Of a stretch of DNA of 64,000 nt, positions 9,383 through 18,463 are shown one piece after another (position 1 is the stretch's first letter; each line of letters starts with the position of its first letter). Origin of the DNA: Aureimonas populi (GTDB lineage Bacteria > Pseudomonadota > Alphaproteobacteria > Rhizobiales > Rhizobiaceae); the NCBI RefSeq assembly GCF_017815515.1, contig NZ_CP072611.1, forward strand, positions 2,480,001 through 2,544,000, written 5' to 3'. A model generated the notes under the pieces. That model was not told the DNA's origin, did no database searches, and worked only from the letters and a program-made list of their open reading frames with translations. The translations under genes and the position numbers were made by a program.

Positions 9383-10675
9383 ATGAACATCAAGAGCCTT
9401 CTTCTCGGCTCGGCCGCGGCCCTCGTTGCGGTGTCCGGCGCTCGCGCTGCGGACGTCATCATGGTCGAGCCGGAGCCGGTCGAATACGTTCGCGTCTGCG
9501 ACGTGTACGGCGCTGGCTTCTTCTACCTGCCGGGCACCGAGACCTGCCTGCGCATCAGCGGCCAGGTCCGCTTGCAGATCAACGTCGCGGGCGACCCGGC
9601 GCAGAACCTCGAGGGTGACGACTACAACGTCGCCTCGCGCGTTCGTGCCCGTCTGAACTTCGACGTTCGCGAAGAGACCGAGCTCGGCCTCCTGCGCGCC
9701 TTCGCTCGTATCCAGGCGCAGAACACCTCGGGCGCCAACAACGGCGTCGACGTCACCCAGGGCTACGTGCAGCTCGGCGGCCTGCTCCTCGGCTACCGTG
9801 ACTCGCTCTGGACCAACGATATCGGCGGCATCGAGGACGGTCTCCTCACCGATACCGATCTGATCGCGGGTGACTTCAGCCAGAACCAGATCTCCTACAC
9901 CTTCGCCGCGGGCGGCTTCTCCGCGACGGTCGGTCTCGAGGACGACGGCACGGGCGACGCGGTTCCCGATGTCCACGGCAAGCTGGTCTACTCGGGTGCC
10001 TGGGGCGGCGCGTTCGTCTCGGCCGTCTATGACGAGACCGTCAACGCCGGCTTCGGCACCTTCGGAACCTCCTTCGCCGAGGACGAGTTCAATTCGGGCA
10101 ACCTTCCGGGCGGCGTGAACTTCCCGTTCTTCGGTGGCTTCGATCTGCCGAGCCTTCTTGACGACGGCAGCAACGAAGCGTTCGCCATCAAGGCCGGCCT
10201 GAAGCTGCGCGATCTGCTCGTGGCGGACTCCACGCTTGCGATCGAAGGTCACTGGGCTTCCGATCCGACGCCGTATGCCGGCATGGGCGGCATCCTGGTC
10301 GGCGTTCCGGCTGGAGTCATCGGCGGCACCGCGTTCGGCGGCGGCAACGTGAACGTTCCGCTCATCGCCGAGTGGGCCATCGGCGCTGGCTATCGTCAGC
10401 AGGTCTCCGACTTCTCGGTCGCTGTCGCCGGTCAGTACGGTGAGCTCTTCGACACGAGCCTCACCTTCGTCAGCCCGGGCGCGACCTTCGAGACGGCCGC
10501 CTTCGGTGGCGACTTCTACCGCCTCGTCGGTAACGTCGGCTACAACTTCACCAACAATTTTGGTGTGTTGGCCGAAGTGGCGTACACGGACGTCAGCTTC
10601 GAGACGATCGACGGCGTGGACCTCGGCAGCTCGGACCAGACCACCGGCTTCCTGCGCTTCGCTCGCAACTTCTAA
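9383..10675 (+). CDS. Outer-membrane porin (rhizobial type), copy 1
   Basis: 430 residues. The N-terminal 22 residues are a Sec signal peptide ending in SGARA before ADVIMVEPEP. The mature start has the conserved VCDVYGAGFFYLPGTETCLRISGQVR segment of the Hyphomicrobiales porin family (porin_2), with a cysteine pair. Alternating hydrophobic beta-strands follow, and the C-terminal residues are RFARNF, the usual terminal Phe for BAM-dependent outer-membrane insertion. Passive diffusion of small hydrophilic solutes is the family role. Residues up to about 75 are almost identical to porin 2, while surface-loop regions diverge. The start is set by GGAGG seven bases upstream. Own terminator downstream. 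Confidence 0.93.
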   Translation: MNIKSLLLGSAAALVAVSGARAADVIMVEPEPVEYVRVCDVYGAGFFYLPGTETCLRISGQVRLQINVAGDPAQNLEGDDYNVASRVRARLNFDVREETELGLLRAFARIQAQNTSGANNGVDVTQGYVQLGGLLLGYRDSLWTNDIGGIEDGLLTDTDLIAGDFSQNQISYTFAAGGFSATVGLEDDGTGDAVPDVHGKLVYSGAWGGAFVSAVYDETVNAGFGTFGTSFAEDEFNSGNLPGGVNFPFFGGFDLPSLLDDGSNEAFAIKAGLKLRDLLVADSTLAIEGHWASDPTPYAGMGGILVGVPAGVIGGTAFGGGNVNVPLIAEWAIGAGYRQQVSDFSVAVAGQYGELFDTSLTFVSPGATFETAAFGGDFYRLVGNVGYNFTNNFGVLAEVAYTDVSFETIDGVDLGSSDQTTGFLRFARNF

Positions 10676-10700
10676 TCGGTTTCACCGATATGAATGGGAA

Positions 10701-10728
10701 AGGGCCCGGCTCACGCCGGGCCCTTTTC
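10701..10728 (+). terminator. Rho-independent terminator of porin 1
   Basis: A 9-bp perfect stem, GGGCCCGGC and GCCGGGCCC around a TCAC loop, is followed by TTTT. It lies 26 bases past the porin 1 stop and separates the two porin transcripts. Confidence 0.9.
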
Positions 10729-10816
10729 GCGTCCGGCTGTCGTATAGGTTGAAAAATTCCACCTGTTGCATTTGCGTAATTTTCGCACATGCCTCCTCCG
10801 CGTATCGTGAGGGGAC

Positions 10817-10920
10817 AAGAGGGCGGGGGACGAACCTCCTTCTTTCAGACAAACGGGTTGGGTGCGCCGGCTTCCGTCGGTCGCGGGCCCTACCTTGTAA
10901 ACTTGACTGGAGGTCAGGAA
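10817..10920 (+). promoter_or_regulatory. Conserved leader of porin 2
   Basis: Block A (10817-10847, 31 bases) and block B (10888-10920, 33 bases) match the leader of porin 1 exactly, while the 40 bases between them do not. ACCTCC (10834-10839) can pair with GGAGGT (10909-10914), which overlaps the Shine-Dalgarno site. Conservation of untranslated blocks on both sides of a divergent spacer suggests selection on RNA structure or a shared RNA partner, or alternatively recent gene conversion. Confidence 0.5.
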
Positions 10921-12192
10921 ATGAATATCAAGAGCCTTCTTCTCGGCTCGGCCGCGGCCCTCGTTGCGGTGTCCGGCGCTCGCGCTGCGGACGTCATCAT
11001 GGTCGAGCCGGAGCCGGTCGAATACGTTCGCGTCTGCGACGTTTACGGCGCCGGCTTCTTCTACCTGCCGGGCACCGAGACCTGCCTGCGCATCAGCGGC
11101 CAGGTCCGCTTGCAGATCAACGTCGCGGGCGACCCGGCGGAAAATCTCGAGGGCGACGACTACGAGGTCAATTCCCGCGTCCGCGCGCGCCTGAACTTCG
11201 ACGTTCGCGAAGAGACCGAGCTCGGCCTCCTGCGTGCCTACGCCCGTGTCCAGGCGCAGAACACCTCGGGCGCCGACAATGGCCTCGAGATGGAGCAGGC
11301 CTATGTCCAGCTCGGCGGGCTTCTGGTCGGCTATCGCGATACGCTGTGGACCAGCGACGTGGGCGGGATCGAGGATGGCCTCCTGACCGACACCGACCTC
11401 GTGCTCGGCGATTTCAACACCAACCAGATCTCCTACACCTTCGCTGCGGGCGGCTTCTCCGCGACGCTCGGCATCGAGGATGACGGCACGGGCGACGCGG
11501 TTCCCGATGTCCACGGCAAGCTGGTCTACTCGGGCGCCTGGGGCGGCGTGTTCCTCTCCGCCGTCTACGACGAGACGTTCAACACCGAGGATGCGCTCGG
11601 TTTCGGCCAGGTTCTGCCGGCTGAGCTCGGCGGCTTCGAATTCGTCGGCAGCCCGATCGGCCTTGCGGGCCTCCTGCCGCTGCTCGACGACGGAAGCAAC
11701 GATGCCTTCGCCCTCAAGGCGGGCGCGAAGTTCGAGGACGTCTTCGTGGCGGGCTCCACGCTGGCGTTCGAGGGCAGCTACGCCTTCGATCCGACGGTCT
11801 ATGCCACGGTCGGCGGTCTGGCGAGCACGTTCTCCATCAGCGAGGACAACGACACGATCTTCAACCCCCAGTCGGGCGCCGTTCCGCTGTTCGTCGAATG
11901 GTCGGTCGGTGCAGGTTACTCGCAGGCGGTGGGCGACTTCACCGTCGCGGTCGCCGGCCAGTACGGCGAGCTCTTCGAGACCACTTACCTGACCGGCTTC
12001 GTGCCGGGCACCGGCGCGCTGACCACCGCCACGGCGGGCGGCGACTACTACTCGCTGGTCGGCAATGTCGGCTACGACCTGACCAACAATTTCGGTGTCC
12101 TGGCGGAAGTCCAGTACACCGACGTGGACCTGAGCGAGCTCGGCTCGTTCGACCAGACCACGGGCTTCCTGCGCTTCGCGCGCAATTTCTGA
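10921..12192 (+). CDS. Outer-membrane porin (rhizobial type), copy 2
   Basis: 423 residues, a tandem paralogue of the upstream porin. It has the same signal peptide (cleavage after SGARA), the same VCDVYGAGFFYLPGT block and the same RFARNF C-terminus for outer-membrane assembly. Differences concentrate in the middle: the acidic and hydrophobic inserts around residues 215-330 have different length and sequence, as expected for surface loops and the constriction loop. It has its own leader and terminator, so it is a separate transcription unit that can be expressed differently from copy 1. Tandem porin copies are common in this order and may offer alternate permeability or phage-receptor surfaces; that role is inference. 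Confidence 0.93.
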   Translation: MNIKSLLLGSAAALVAVSGARAADVIMVEPEPVEYVRVCDVYGAGFFYLPGTETCLRISGQVRLQINVAGDPAENLEGDDYEVNSRVRARLNFDVREETELGLLRAYARVQAQNTSGADNGLEMEQAYVQLGGLLVGYRDTLWTSDVGGIEDGLLTDTDLVLGDFNTNQISYTFAAGGFSATLGIEDDGTGDAVPDVHGKLVYSGAWGGVFLSAVYDETFNTEDALGFGQVLPAELGGFEFVGSPIGLAGLLPLLDDGSNDAFALKAGAKFEDVFVAGSTLAFEGSYAFDPTVYATVGGLASTFSISEDNDTIFNPQSGAVPLFVEWSVGAGYSQAVGDFTVAVAGQYGELFETTYLTGFVPGTGALTTATAGGDYYSLVGNVGYDLTNNFGVLAEVQYTDVDLSELGSFDQTTGFLRFARNF

Positions 12193-12217
12193 TCGCGCCA
12201 TCGCGAGCGACAACACT

Positions 12218-12248
12218 AAGGGGCCCGGCGCAAGCCGGGCCCCTTTTC
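12218..12248 (+). terminator. Rho-independent terminator of porin 2
   Basis: An AAGGGGCCCGGC / GCCGGGCCCCTT hairpin with a GCAA-type loop, followed by TT, lies about 25 bases past the stop. It is closely similar to the terminator of porin 1, consistent with duplication of the whole unit. Confidence 0.88.
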
Positions 12249-12432
12249 ATGTCTGTATGCGCCGGCTCGTCGGCGCGTTGCCGATACGCAATTGGCTGAA
12301 AGGCTTCGCGGGGCGGTCGCTCCTCATTGTTCGCCCGGGAGCAGCCGGCCTGAAAGTGCGAGCACAAGGCGACGGCCCGATCGCAGGACACCTTCGCTGA
12401 CGACGAGCAAAGGTAACGCCTGCCTGACAATG

Positions 12433-12457
12433 AAAAAGGCCGGCATGTGCCGGCCCT
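12433..12457 (-). terminator. Terminator of the lytic transglycosylase gene
   Basis: A perfect 8-bp stem, GGCCGGCA / TGCCGGCC, with a 2-base loop. Reading the minus strand it is followed by TTTTT, so it fits the end of the transglycosylase transcript, whose stop lies 29 bases upstream. Confidence 0.8.
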
Positions 12458-12485
12458 TCTGCTGCATTGGTGATAATGGACGCCG

Positions 12486-14663
12486 TCAGCTACGTCGGCC
12501 GTGGCGCAGGTCGCCCTCGATGTTGAAGCCGGCGCCCAGGCGCATCTTGTACACCTGGTAGTTCTCCATCACCCGTTGCACGTAGTTGCGGGTTTCGGTG
12601 AAGGGAATCTGCTCGACCCAATCCACCACCTCGTCGATGGGCCTGCCGCGTGGGTCGCCGAACCGCTCCACCCATTCGCGCGCGCGGCGCGGACCGGCAT
12701 TGTACGCCGCGAAGGTCAAAACATAGGACCCGGCGAAGGTGTCGATCTGCTGGCCGAGATAGCGCGAGCCGAGCTGCGCGTTGTACGACACGTCGTTGAG
12801 GAGCTTGGCTTCGGAATAGGACGCGCCGATCTCCCGCGAGAGCGAGCGCGCCGTGCCCGGCATGAGCTGGAGGAGGCCCAGCGCGCCGGCCGGCGACTTG
12901 GCCTGCGGGTTGAAGGCGCTTTCCTGCCGGGCGATGGCGTAGGCGAGGGCCCTGCCGGAGGCGTTGATGTTCGCGCTCGCCGGGATCACGCCGACGGGAA
13001 AGGCGAGGGCCGGCGCATCGACGCCGCGCGCATAGGCGATCTTGCCCACGTCCAGGGCGAGCGCATGGTTGCCCCGCCGCTCGGCCATGGTCGAGAGAAG
13101 CGCCAGCTCGCCGGGGCTGTCCACCTCCTCGGCGAGGGCGCGATAGAGGCTGGCGGCCCGCCAGTCCGAGCCGATCTCCTGAAGCCGGGTAATGGCGCGC
13201 ACGGCCTCGCGCCCGGAGAAGCGCCTGCGCTCGGCATCGCTGGGGCGCGGGAAGGCGATTTCGCCGGGGGTGCGGCCGAGCTTGGCGTTGGCGAGCTGCC
13301 CGTAATAGGTCGCGCCGTGCCGCGCCGCGCGGCCATAGAAATCGCGCGCGCTGCCCGGCCCGCCGGCTTCGGCCGCCCGCCCCATCCAGTAATATGCGCG
13401 GGACTGCGAGAGGGGCCGGTTGGAGACCTCGGCGATCTTGGCGAAGTGGCGGCTGGCACGGACGGGATCGTTGAGAAGGCGCAGGGCGTACCAGCCGGCA
13501 TGGAACTCGGCTTCCACCGTGGAGACGAGCCCGCTGGAGGAGTGCTCGGCCGCAAGGCGGTAGGCCGTGCGGGCATCGCCCTTCCTCTCCACCAGCATGC
13601 GCGCGACGATCCGCCGCTCGTTCCACCACGCATCCGGGTCGATCAGCGCGGCCGGGTCGCGGGTGACGGAGAGAAGCACCGCCGCCGCCTCCTGCGGCCG
13701 GTCCGCCTTGCGCAGGTTCACCGCGCGCGCGAACTGGTAGCTGGGGTCCGAATGCTGGTTGGCCGGCACCGCCGAAAGCCGCGCGGCTGCGTTCTCACCC
13801 CGGATGGACGCGACGCGGGCGCGGAAGAGCGTCTCCGAATTGGCGAGCGAAGAGACGCGCTCGGCCTCGGTGATGCGGTTCGCGTAGAGCAGCTTCTCCA
13901 TGCGGAACTTGTGGTCGTTCTTGGTCAGAAGCGAGCCGAAGGAGCGCAGCATCTCCGTCTCGAGCTCCCGCGTCAGCCGGTCGTTGCGCCAGGTTTCGGC
14001 GATGAGGCCGCGCGCCCGCTGGGTGTCGCCGGTCTCCTGGTAGGCGCGCGCCAGCACCATAGCGCCTTCCGGCGTCTGCGGACGTCCGCCCGCGAAGGCG
14101 TTGATGACGGTCGCGGCCGGCGGCTTCTCGCGGTGCAGCGCGCGCTCGGAGTTGGCGCGCAAGGTCGCCATGCCGGGCCAGGACGAAAGCTCGTGCGCGG
14201 CCCGGGCCACCTCGGCCGCCGGCACGTCGCTGCCGCCGCGCAAGGCGATCGCCCAGGTCAGGATCTGCCGGTCGAGTGAGCCGGGGGCCATGCCTTCCCG
14301 AATGGCGCGGGCCCTGGCCATGTTCTGGTGGGTGGCGTCGAGCCCGTCCTTCAGGCTGCCGCGCACGGGCGAGACGGCCGAGCGCGCGCCCATCGAGGCG
14401 ATGGAGGCCGTGAAGGCCGTCGCCGAGGCCGGGGCGGCCGCTCCGCCACCGCGTGCGAGAGCGGGGTTGGCCGGCGTCGGCACCGGTGCGCCGAAGCGGG
14501 CCGAGTCCACGCCGCTCGTCGATGACGCCGCCGATACGCCCGAGCGCATGGTGGGCATGGGGCCGACGGACGGCAGCATGGATTCGGCCGTGCAACTGGC
14601 AAGCAGCAGGCCGGCGAGGGCTGTCTGCAGTCCAAGCGTGATGGCGGCGGATTTCGCGGTCAT
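12486..14663 (-). CDS. Soluble lytic murein transglycosylase (Slt70-like lipoprotein)
   Basis: 725 residues from ATG 14663. This start gives an N-terminal hydrophobic segment ending in the lipobox LLLASC, so the protein is probably a lipoprotein on the periplasmic side; an in-frame ATG at 14741 would add 26 residues before it and is less likely. A long alpha-solenoid (about 90-560) rich in Arg/Ala TPR-like helices precedes a C-terminal SLT domain with ARQESAFNPQAKSPAGALGLLQLMPGTA, where the Glu of RQES is the catalytic acid, and with AAYNAGP. It cleaves peptidoglycan to 1,6-anhydromuropeptides. Monocistronic by position, with its own terminator; divergent from dapA. Confidence 0.92.
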   Translation of the reverse strand: MTAKSAAITLGLQTALAGLLLASCTAESMLPSVGPMPTMRSGVSAASSTSGVDSARFGAPVPTPANPALARGGGAAAPASATAFTASIASMGARSAVSPVRGSLKDGLDATHQNMARARAIREGMAPGSLDRQILTWAIALRGGSDVPAAEVARAAHELSSWPGMATLRANSERALHREKPPAATVINAFAGGRPQTPEGAMVLARAYQETGDTQRARGLIAETWRNDRLTRELETEMLRSFGSLLTKNDHKFRMEKLLYANRITEAERVSSLANSETLFRARVASIRGENAAARLSAVPANQHSDPSYQFARAVNLRKADRPQEAAAVLLSVTRDPAALIDPDAWWNERRIVARMLVERKGDARTAYRLAAEHSSSGLVSTVEAEFHAGWYALRLLNDPVRASRHFAKIAEVSNRPLSQSRAYYWMGRAAEAGGPGSARDFYGRAARHGATYYGQLANAKLGRTPGEIAFPRPSDAERRRFSGREAVRAITRLQEIGSDWRAASLYRALAEEVDSPGELALLSTMAERRGNHALALDVGKIAYARGVDAPALAFPVGVIPASANINASGRALAYAIARQESAFNPQAKSPAGALGLLQLMPGTARSLSREIGASYSEAKLLNDVSYNAQLGSRYLGQQIDTFAGSYVLTFAAYNAGPRRAREWVERFGDPRGRPIDEVVDWVEQIPFTETRNYVQRVMENYQVYKMRLGAGFNIEGDLRHGRRS

Positions 14664-14944
14664 CGCGAGCCTTTCGGAGACGTGCTGGGCCGCCTTTGGC
14701 GCTAAGGGGAAGTGTGGCGGCATGGTGTGCAAATCTCTCATGGACGCAGTGAAGAGAACGTAAAGTTCGAAACGCGGCGGGCCCCGTGGGGCCGGATCGT
14801 TCGCCGCTTCGCATGTCCTTGTTTCGGTTGAGGGGCTTCACTATGGTGCCGCCATTCACGAGGGGCAAAGCGGCCGATCTGGGGCGCGGCCGATGACGAG
14901 GATGTGACCGTCGCGGCCGCACCGCCCGTTTGGAAGGAAATAGC

Positions 14945-15826
14945 ATGTTCAAGGGTTCGCTGACGGCGCTCGTCACGCCTTTCCAGGAGGATGGCAGCCT
15001 GGACGAGGCGGCGTTCCGCGCGCTGGTGGAATGGCAGATCGAGGAGGGCACGCAGGGTCTGGTGCCGGTCGGCACCACCGGCGAGACGCCGACGCTGAGC
15101 CATGCCGAGCACCGGCGCGTGGTGGAGATCTGCATCGAGGTTGCAGGCGGGCGCGTGCCGGTGATGGCGGGCGCGGGCTCCAACAACACGGCCGAGGCCA
15201 TCGACCTCGTGCGCTTCGCCGAAAAGGCCGGCGCGGACGGCGCGCTCGTGGTCACGCCTTATTACAACAGGCCGAGCCAGCGCGGCCTCTACGCCCATTT
15301 CGCGGCGGTTGCGCAGGCCACCGCGCTGCCGATCTTCATCTACAACATCCCGCCGCGCTCGGTTATCGACATGACGACCGAGACGATGGCGAGGCTGGCC
15401 CGCGATTTTCCGAACATCGTGGGCGTCAAGGACGCGACCGCCAGGATCGACCGCGTCTCGGAGCAGCGGGCGGCCTGCGGGCCGGACTTCATCCAGCTTT
15501 CGGGCGAGGACGCCACCGCGCTCGGCTACAACGCCCATGGCGGTCATGGCTGCATCTCGGTCACGTCCAACGTCGCGCCGCGCCTGTGCGCCGAGTTCCA
15601 GGCGGCGTGCCATGCGGGCGATTTCAAGCGCGCGCTCGAATATCAGGATCGCCTCATGCCGCTGCATCGGGCGCTGTTCCTCGAGCCCAACCCCAGCGGC
15701 CCGAAATATGCGCTCGCGCGCCTCGGCCGCCTGAAGAACCGGCTGCGCTCCCCCATGGTGACGGTGGAAAGCGAGACCGAGCGCGCCATCGACTCCGCTC
15801 TCGTCCACGCCGGCCTTCTGAATTGA
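14945..15826 (+). CDS. dapA: 4-hydroxy-tetrahydrodipicolinate synthase
   Basis: 293 residues from ATG 14945, with AAGGAAA upstream (an in-frame ATG 15 bases earlier is less well placed). It condenses pyruvate with aspartate semialdehyde, the first step of the diaminopimelate/lysine branch. Signature elements are [19 protein letters not shown] (the catalytic-triad Tyr), [12 protein letters not shown] and the Schiff-base lysine in IVGVKDAT. Full-length for the family. It is followed by smpB 90 bases downstream, the usual rhizobial neighbourhood. Confidence 0.95.
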   Translation: MFKGSLTALVTPFQEDGSLDEAAFRALVEWQIEEGTQGLVPVGTTGETPTLSHAEHRRVVEICIEVAGGRVPVMAGAGSNNTAEAIDLVRFAEKAGADGALVVTPYYNRPSQRGLYAHFAAVAQATALPIFIYNIPPRSVIDMTTETMARLARDFPNIVGVKDATARIDRVSEQRAACGPDFIQLSGEDATALGYNAHGGHGCISVTSNVAPRLCAEFQAACHAGDFKRALEYQDRLMPLHRALFLEPNPSGPKYALARLGRLKNRLRSPMVTVESETERAIDSALVHAGLLN

Positions 15827-15916
15827 ACAATCGCCGCCAAACCCCATCTGGAAGGGAGAACGCAGGCACGAGGCGAGGGAAGGCGGGGCGCGCAGGCGCC
15901 CTGGACGGGGGCTGAC

Positions 15917-16396
15917 ATGGCCAAGGCCAAGGGCGAGAAGTCGAACATCGTTGCGGAAAACCGCAAGGCTCGCTTCCATTACGAGATCACTGACACGTTG
16001 GAGGCCGGGCTCGTGCTGACCGGCACGGAGGTCAAGTCGCTGCGGCTGGGCAAGGCCACCATCGCCGAGTCCTATGCGACGGAGGAGGGGGGCGAAATCT
16101 GGCTGATCAACTCCTTCGTGCCGGAATATCTCCAGGCCAACCGGTTCAACCATGAACCGAAGCGGCGGCGGAAGATCCTCGTGCACAAGACACAGCGCAA
16201 CCGGCTCGCCGGCGCGGTCCAGCGCGACGGCATGACGCTCGTGCCGTTGAAGATCTATTTCAACGACCGGGGCATGGCCAAGCTGGAGCTTGCCGTGGCG
16301 CGCGGCAAGAACGCGCCGGACAAGCGCGAGACGCTCAAGGAGCGGGACTGGAACCGGCAGAAGCAGCGCGTCCTCAAGGAGGGCGGGCGCGACTGA
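15917..16396 (+). CDS. smpB: SsrA (tmRNA)-binding protein SmpB
   Basis: 159 residues. It binds tmRNA and delivers it to stalled ribosomes for trans-translation. The start region [13 protein letters not shown], the GTEVKSLR turn and the basic C-terminal tail ([21 protein letters not shown]), which enters the mRNA channel, are all present, with usual length. No tmRNA gene is seen nearby. Probably co-transcribed with dapA. Confidence 0.95.
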   Translation: MAKAKGEKSNIVAENRKARFHYEITDTLEAGLVLTGTEVKSLRLGKATIAESYATEEGGEIWLINSFVPEYLQANRFNHEPKRRRKILVHKTQRNRLAGAVQRDGMTLVPLKIYFNDRGMAKLELAVARGKNAPDKRETLKERDWNRQKQRVLKEGGRD

Positions 16397-16458
16397 ACGC
16401 GGCGGCTTGACGCGAGCCCCGTTCGGACAGACCCTGCCCACGGAGGAAGGGAGGCCCG

Positions 16459-17019
16459 ATGACGGATTTCGCGAACCTGCCCGACGGGCTGGAGCCACCG
16501 CAGGACGACGGCGCGGCCCGCCATCTCGAAGGGCGCTCCCTGCCGCACGTTTCTCTGGCGTCCACAGCCGGAGGCACTGTCGATCTCGGCGCGTTGCCCG
16601 GCTTGTGCGTGCTCTATTGCTATCCGCTGACCGGGCGCCCTGGCACCTCGCTGCCCGGCGGCTGGAACGAGATTCCCGGGGCGCGTGGATGCACCCCGCA
16701 GGCCTGCGCCTTCCGCGACCTTCACAAGGAATTCGTCCGGCGCGGCGTGGCGCATCTCTTCGGCATATCGACCCAGACCACCGCATGGCAGAAGGAGGCG
16801 GCCGAGCGCCTGCACCTGCCTTTCGCCCTGCTCTCGGACAGCAGCCTCGTCTTGCAGGACATGCTGGACCTGCCGGTCATGGACGTGGACGGCGAGGCGC
16901 TGCTCAAGCGGCTGACGATGATCAGCCGGGACGGGCGGATCGAGAAGGTGTTCTACCCCGTCTTCCCGCCGGATCGGAACGCCGACGAGGTGATCGCCTG
17001 GCGCGACACACACAGTTAG
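16459..17019 (+). CDS. Peroxiredoxin-like protein (AhpC/TSA-redoxin family)
   Basis: 186 residues with a thioredoxin-fold redoxin domain. The peroxidatic motif region reads PGARGCTPQACAFRD, giving a Cys-Thr-Pro-x-x-Cys pair where Bcp/Prx enzymes have PxxxTxxC, and LYCYPLTGRPG precedes it as the strand before the active site. The probable function is thiol-dependent reduction of peroxides in the cytosol. The Cys spacing suggests an atypical intramolecular disulfide mechanism (inference). It ends tail-to-tail with the UDG gene, the two stops overlapping by three bases. It sits between smpB and the UDG/NYN genes, which are otherwise often close together in this order. Confidence 0.75.
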   Translation: MTDFANLPDGLEPPQDDGAARHLEGRSLPHVSLASTAGGTVDLGALPGLCVLYCYPLTGRPGTSLPGGWNEIPGARGCTPQACAFRDLHKEFVRRGVAHLFGISTQTTAWQKEAAERLHLPFALLSDSSLVLQDMLDLPVMDVDGEALLKRLTMISRDGRIEKVFYPVFPPDRNADEVIAWRDTHS

Positions 17020-17681
17020 TGCGCGTCGAGGAACTCCCGGGCGGCGCGGAAGACGTCGGCGAACATTGGTTCCGTCAGGCGGCCCGTGTTGGTGTTGTAG
17101 CGCGAGCAATGATAGCTCGCCACGATGCGCAGTCCCGCTACCTCCGCCTCCGCGCCATGGCCGAAAGGCGCGTCCTTCAGCCGTCCGCCGAGCGCCCGCA
17201 CGGTCGAATCATGAGCGATCCGGCCGAGCGTGACGATGGCGGCAAGGCGGGGCAGGCCATTCAGCACGGGCTTGAGGAACTGCCGGCAGGCGTTGATCTC
17301 CGGCCCGGTCGGCTTGTTCTCCGGCGGCACGCAGCGCACCGCGTTGGTCACCGCTGCGCCGACGAGTTCCAGGCTGTCGTCCGGCCGCGCCTCGAACTCG
17401 CCGCGGGCAAGGCCGAAGCGCTTCATCGTGGCATAAAGCAGGTCGCCGGCGTAATCGCCCGTGAAGGGGCGGCCCGTCCGGTTGGCGCCGCGAACGCCGG
17501 GGGCCAGGCCCACGACCAGAAGGCGCACGGCGCCCGCGCCGTCCGGCGGCAGGAAGGTGGGAACCGGGCCATTGTGCCAATGGGGCTCGCGCGCCCGCCA
17601 TTCATGGCGGAAGGCGGCCAGGCGCGGGCAGATGGGGCAGTCGCGCGGCGGCGGGGCCGGCTCGGGCGGGAACGCACTCAT
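17016..17681 (-). CDS. Family 5 (UDGb-type) uracil-DNA glycosylase
   Basis: 221 residues from ATG 17681; a TTG nine bases upstream would overlap the preceding stop and is less likely. Motif A, GLAPGVRGANRTGRPFTGDYAG, is the family-5 form (GLAPA/G-hG-NRTGR-FTGD), and the C-terminal YNTNTGRLT is motif B. CPIC near the N-terminus together with later Cys residues (VRCVPPEN, INACRQF) form the 4Fe-4S cluster site. It removes uracil and some other deaminated bases from DNA in base-excision repair. It overlaps the convergent peroxiredoxin gene and begins six bases after the NYN gene stop, implying a NYN-UDG operon. Confidence 0.88.
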   Translation of the reverse strand: MSAFPPEPAPPPRDCPICPRLAAFRHEWRAREPHWHNGPVPTFLPPDGAGAVRLLVVGLAPGVRGANRTGRPFTGDYAGDLLYATMKRFGLARGEFEARPDDSLELVGAAVTNAVRCVPPENKPTGPEINACRQFLKPVLNGLPRLAAIVTLGRIAHDSTVRALGGRLKDAPFGHGAEAEVAGLRIVASYHCSRYNTNTGRLTEPMFADVFRAAREFLDAH

Positions 17682-17686
17682 CCTCG

Positions 17687-18271
17687 TCAACCGCGATCGA
17701 ACTCGCCGCCCTCGGCAGGTTCCATCCGCCGGGCGGTGCGCTCGGCCGGATCGCGGGCGATCTCGGGCCGGAGGCTGGCAAGGTCGATGAAATGATCCGC
17801 CTGCCGTCTCAGATCGTCCGAGATCATCGGCGGCTGGGAGGAGAGCGTGGAGACCACCGAGACCTTGCGCCCCTTGCGCTGCAACGCCTCGACCAGCGAG
17901 CGGAAGTCGCCGTCGCCGGAAAACAGCACGAAATGGTCGACGAACTCGCTCATCTCCATCGCGTCGATGGCAAGCTCGATGTCCATGTTGCCCTTGATGC
18001 GCCGCCGCCCGGAGGAATCGGTGAACTCGCGCGCTGGCTTGGTGACGAGCGTGTAGCCGTTATAGTCCAGCCAGTCGATCAGCGGGCGGATCGGGGAGTA
18101 GTCCTGCTCCTCCAGAAGCGCGGTGTAGTAATAGGCGCGCAGGAGATAGCCCCGTGCCTGGAAAGCGGACAGCATCTTCTTGTAGTCGATGTCGAAACCG
18201 AGGCTGCGCGTGGCCGAATGCAGGTTGGCGCCGTCGATGAAGAGCGCGATCTTCTCGCGAGTGTCGAACAT
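17687..18271 (-). CDS. NYN-domain (LabA/DUF88-type) putative RNase
   Basis: 194 residues from ATG 18271 (MFDTREKIALFIDGANLH). PIN-like NYN fold: the acidic residues are seen in FIDGANL, KGNMDIELAIDAM and LFSGDGDF, a complete NYN active site. Proteins of this family are predicted metal-dependent ribonucleases; related LabA proteins act in regulation. The frame stays open 168 bases further upstream, but that extension is low-complexity and unlike the family. It is directly upstream of the UDG gene and divergent from rpoZ. Confidence 0.85.
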   Translation of the reverse strand: MFDTREKIALFIDGANLHSATRSLGFDIDYKKMLSAFQARGYLLRAYYYTALLEEQDYSPIRPLIDWLDYNGYTLVTKPAREFTDSSGRRRIKGNMDIELAIDAMEMSEFVDHFVLFSGDGDFRSLVEALQRKGRKVSVVSTLSSQPPMISDDLRRQADHFIDLASLRPEIARDPAERTARRMEPAEGGEFDRG

Positions 18272-18463
18272 GAAAGGCTTTCGAGAAAAGGAAGAATCGA
18301 AGGAATGAGCGGGAAACGGCGGCATGGTAGGAGCATAGCCTGCCGCTGCCAATGCAGCGCGGCGGGGGCGGAGGCCTTTCCACAGCCGCCCTTGTGTTTC
18401 GAGGCCCGAAAGGCTAAACGGGCTTCTTAACCTCTCCATTTTCCGTTACCCGAGGAGACAGGC

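Noticed and set aside
18280..18439. N-terminal extension of the NYN protein
   Set aside because: The extra 56 residues are low-complexity and the NYN fold starts right after ATG 18,271.
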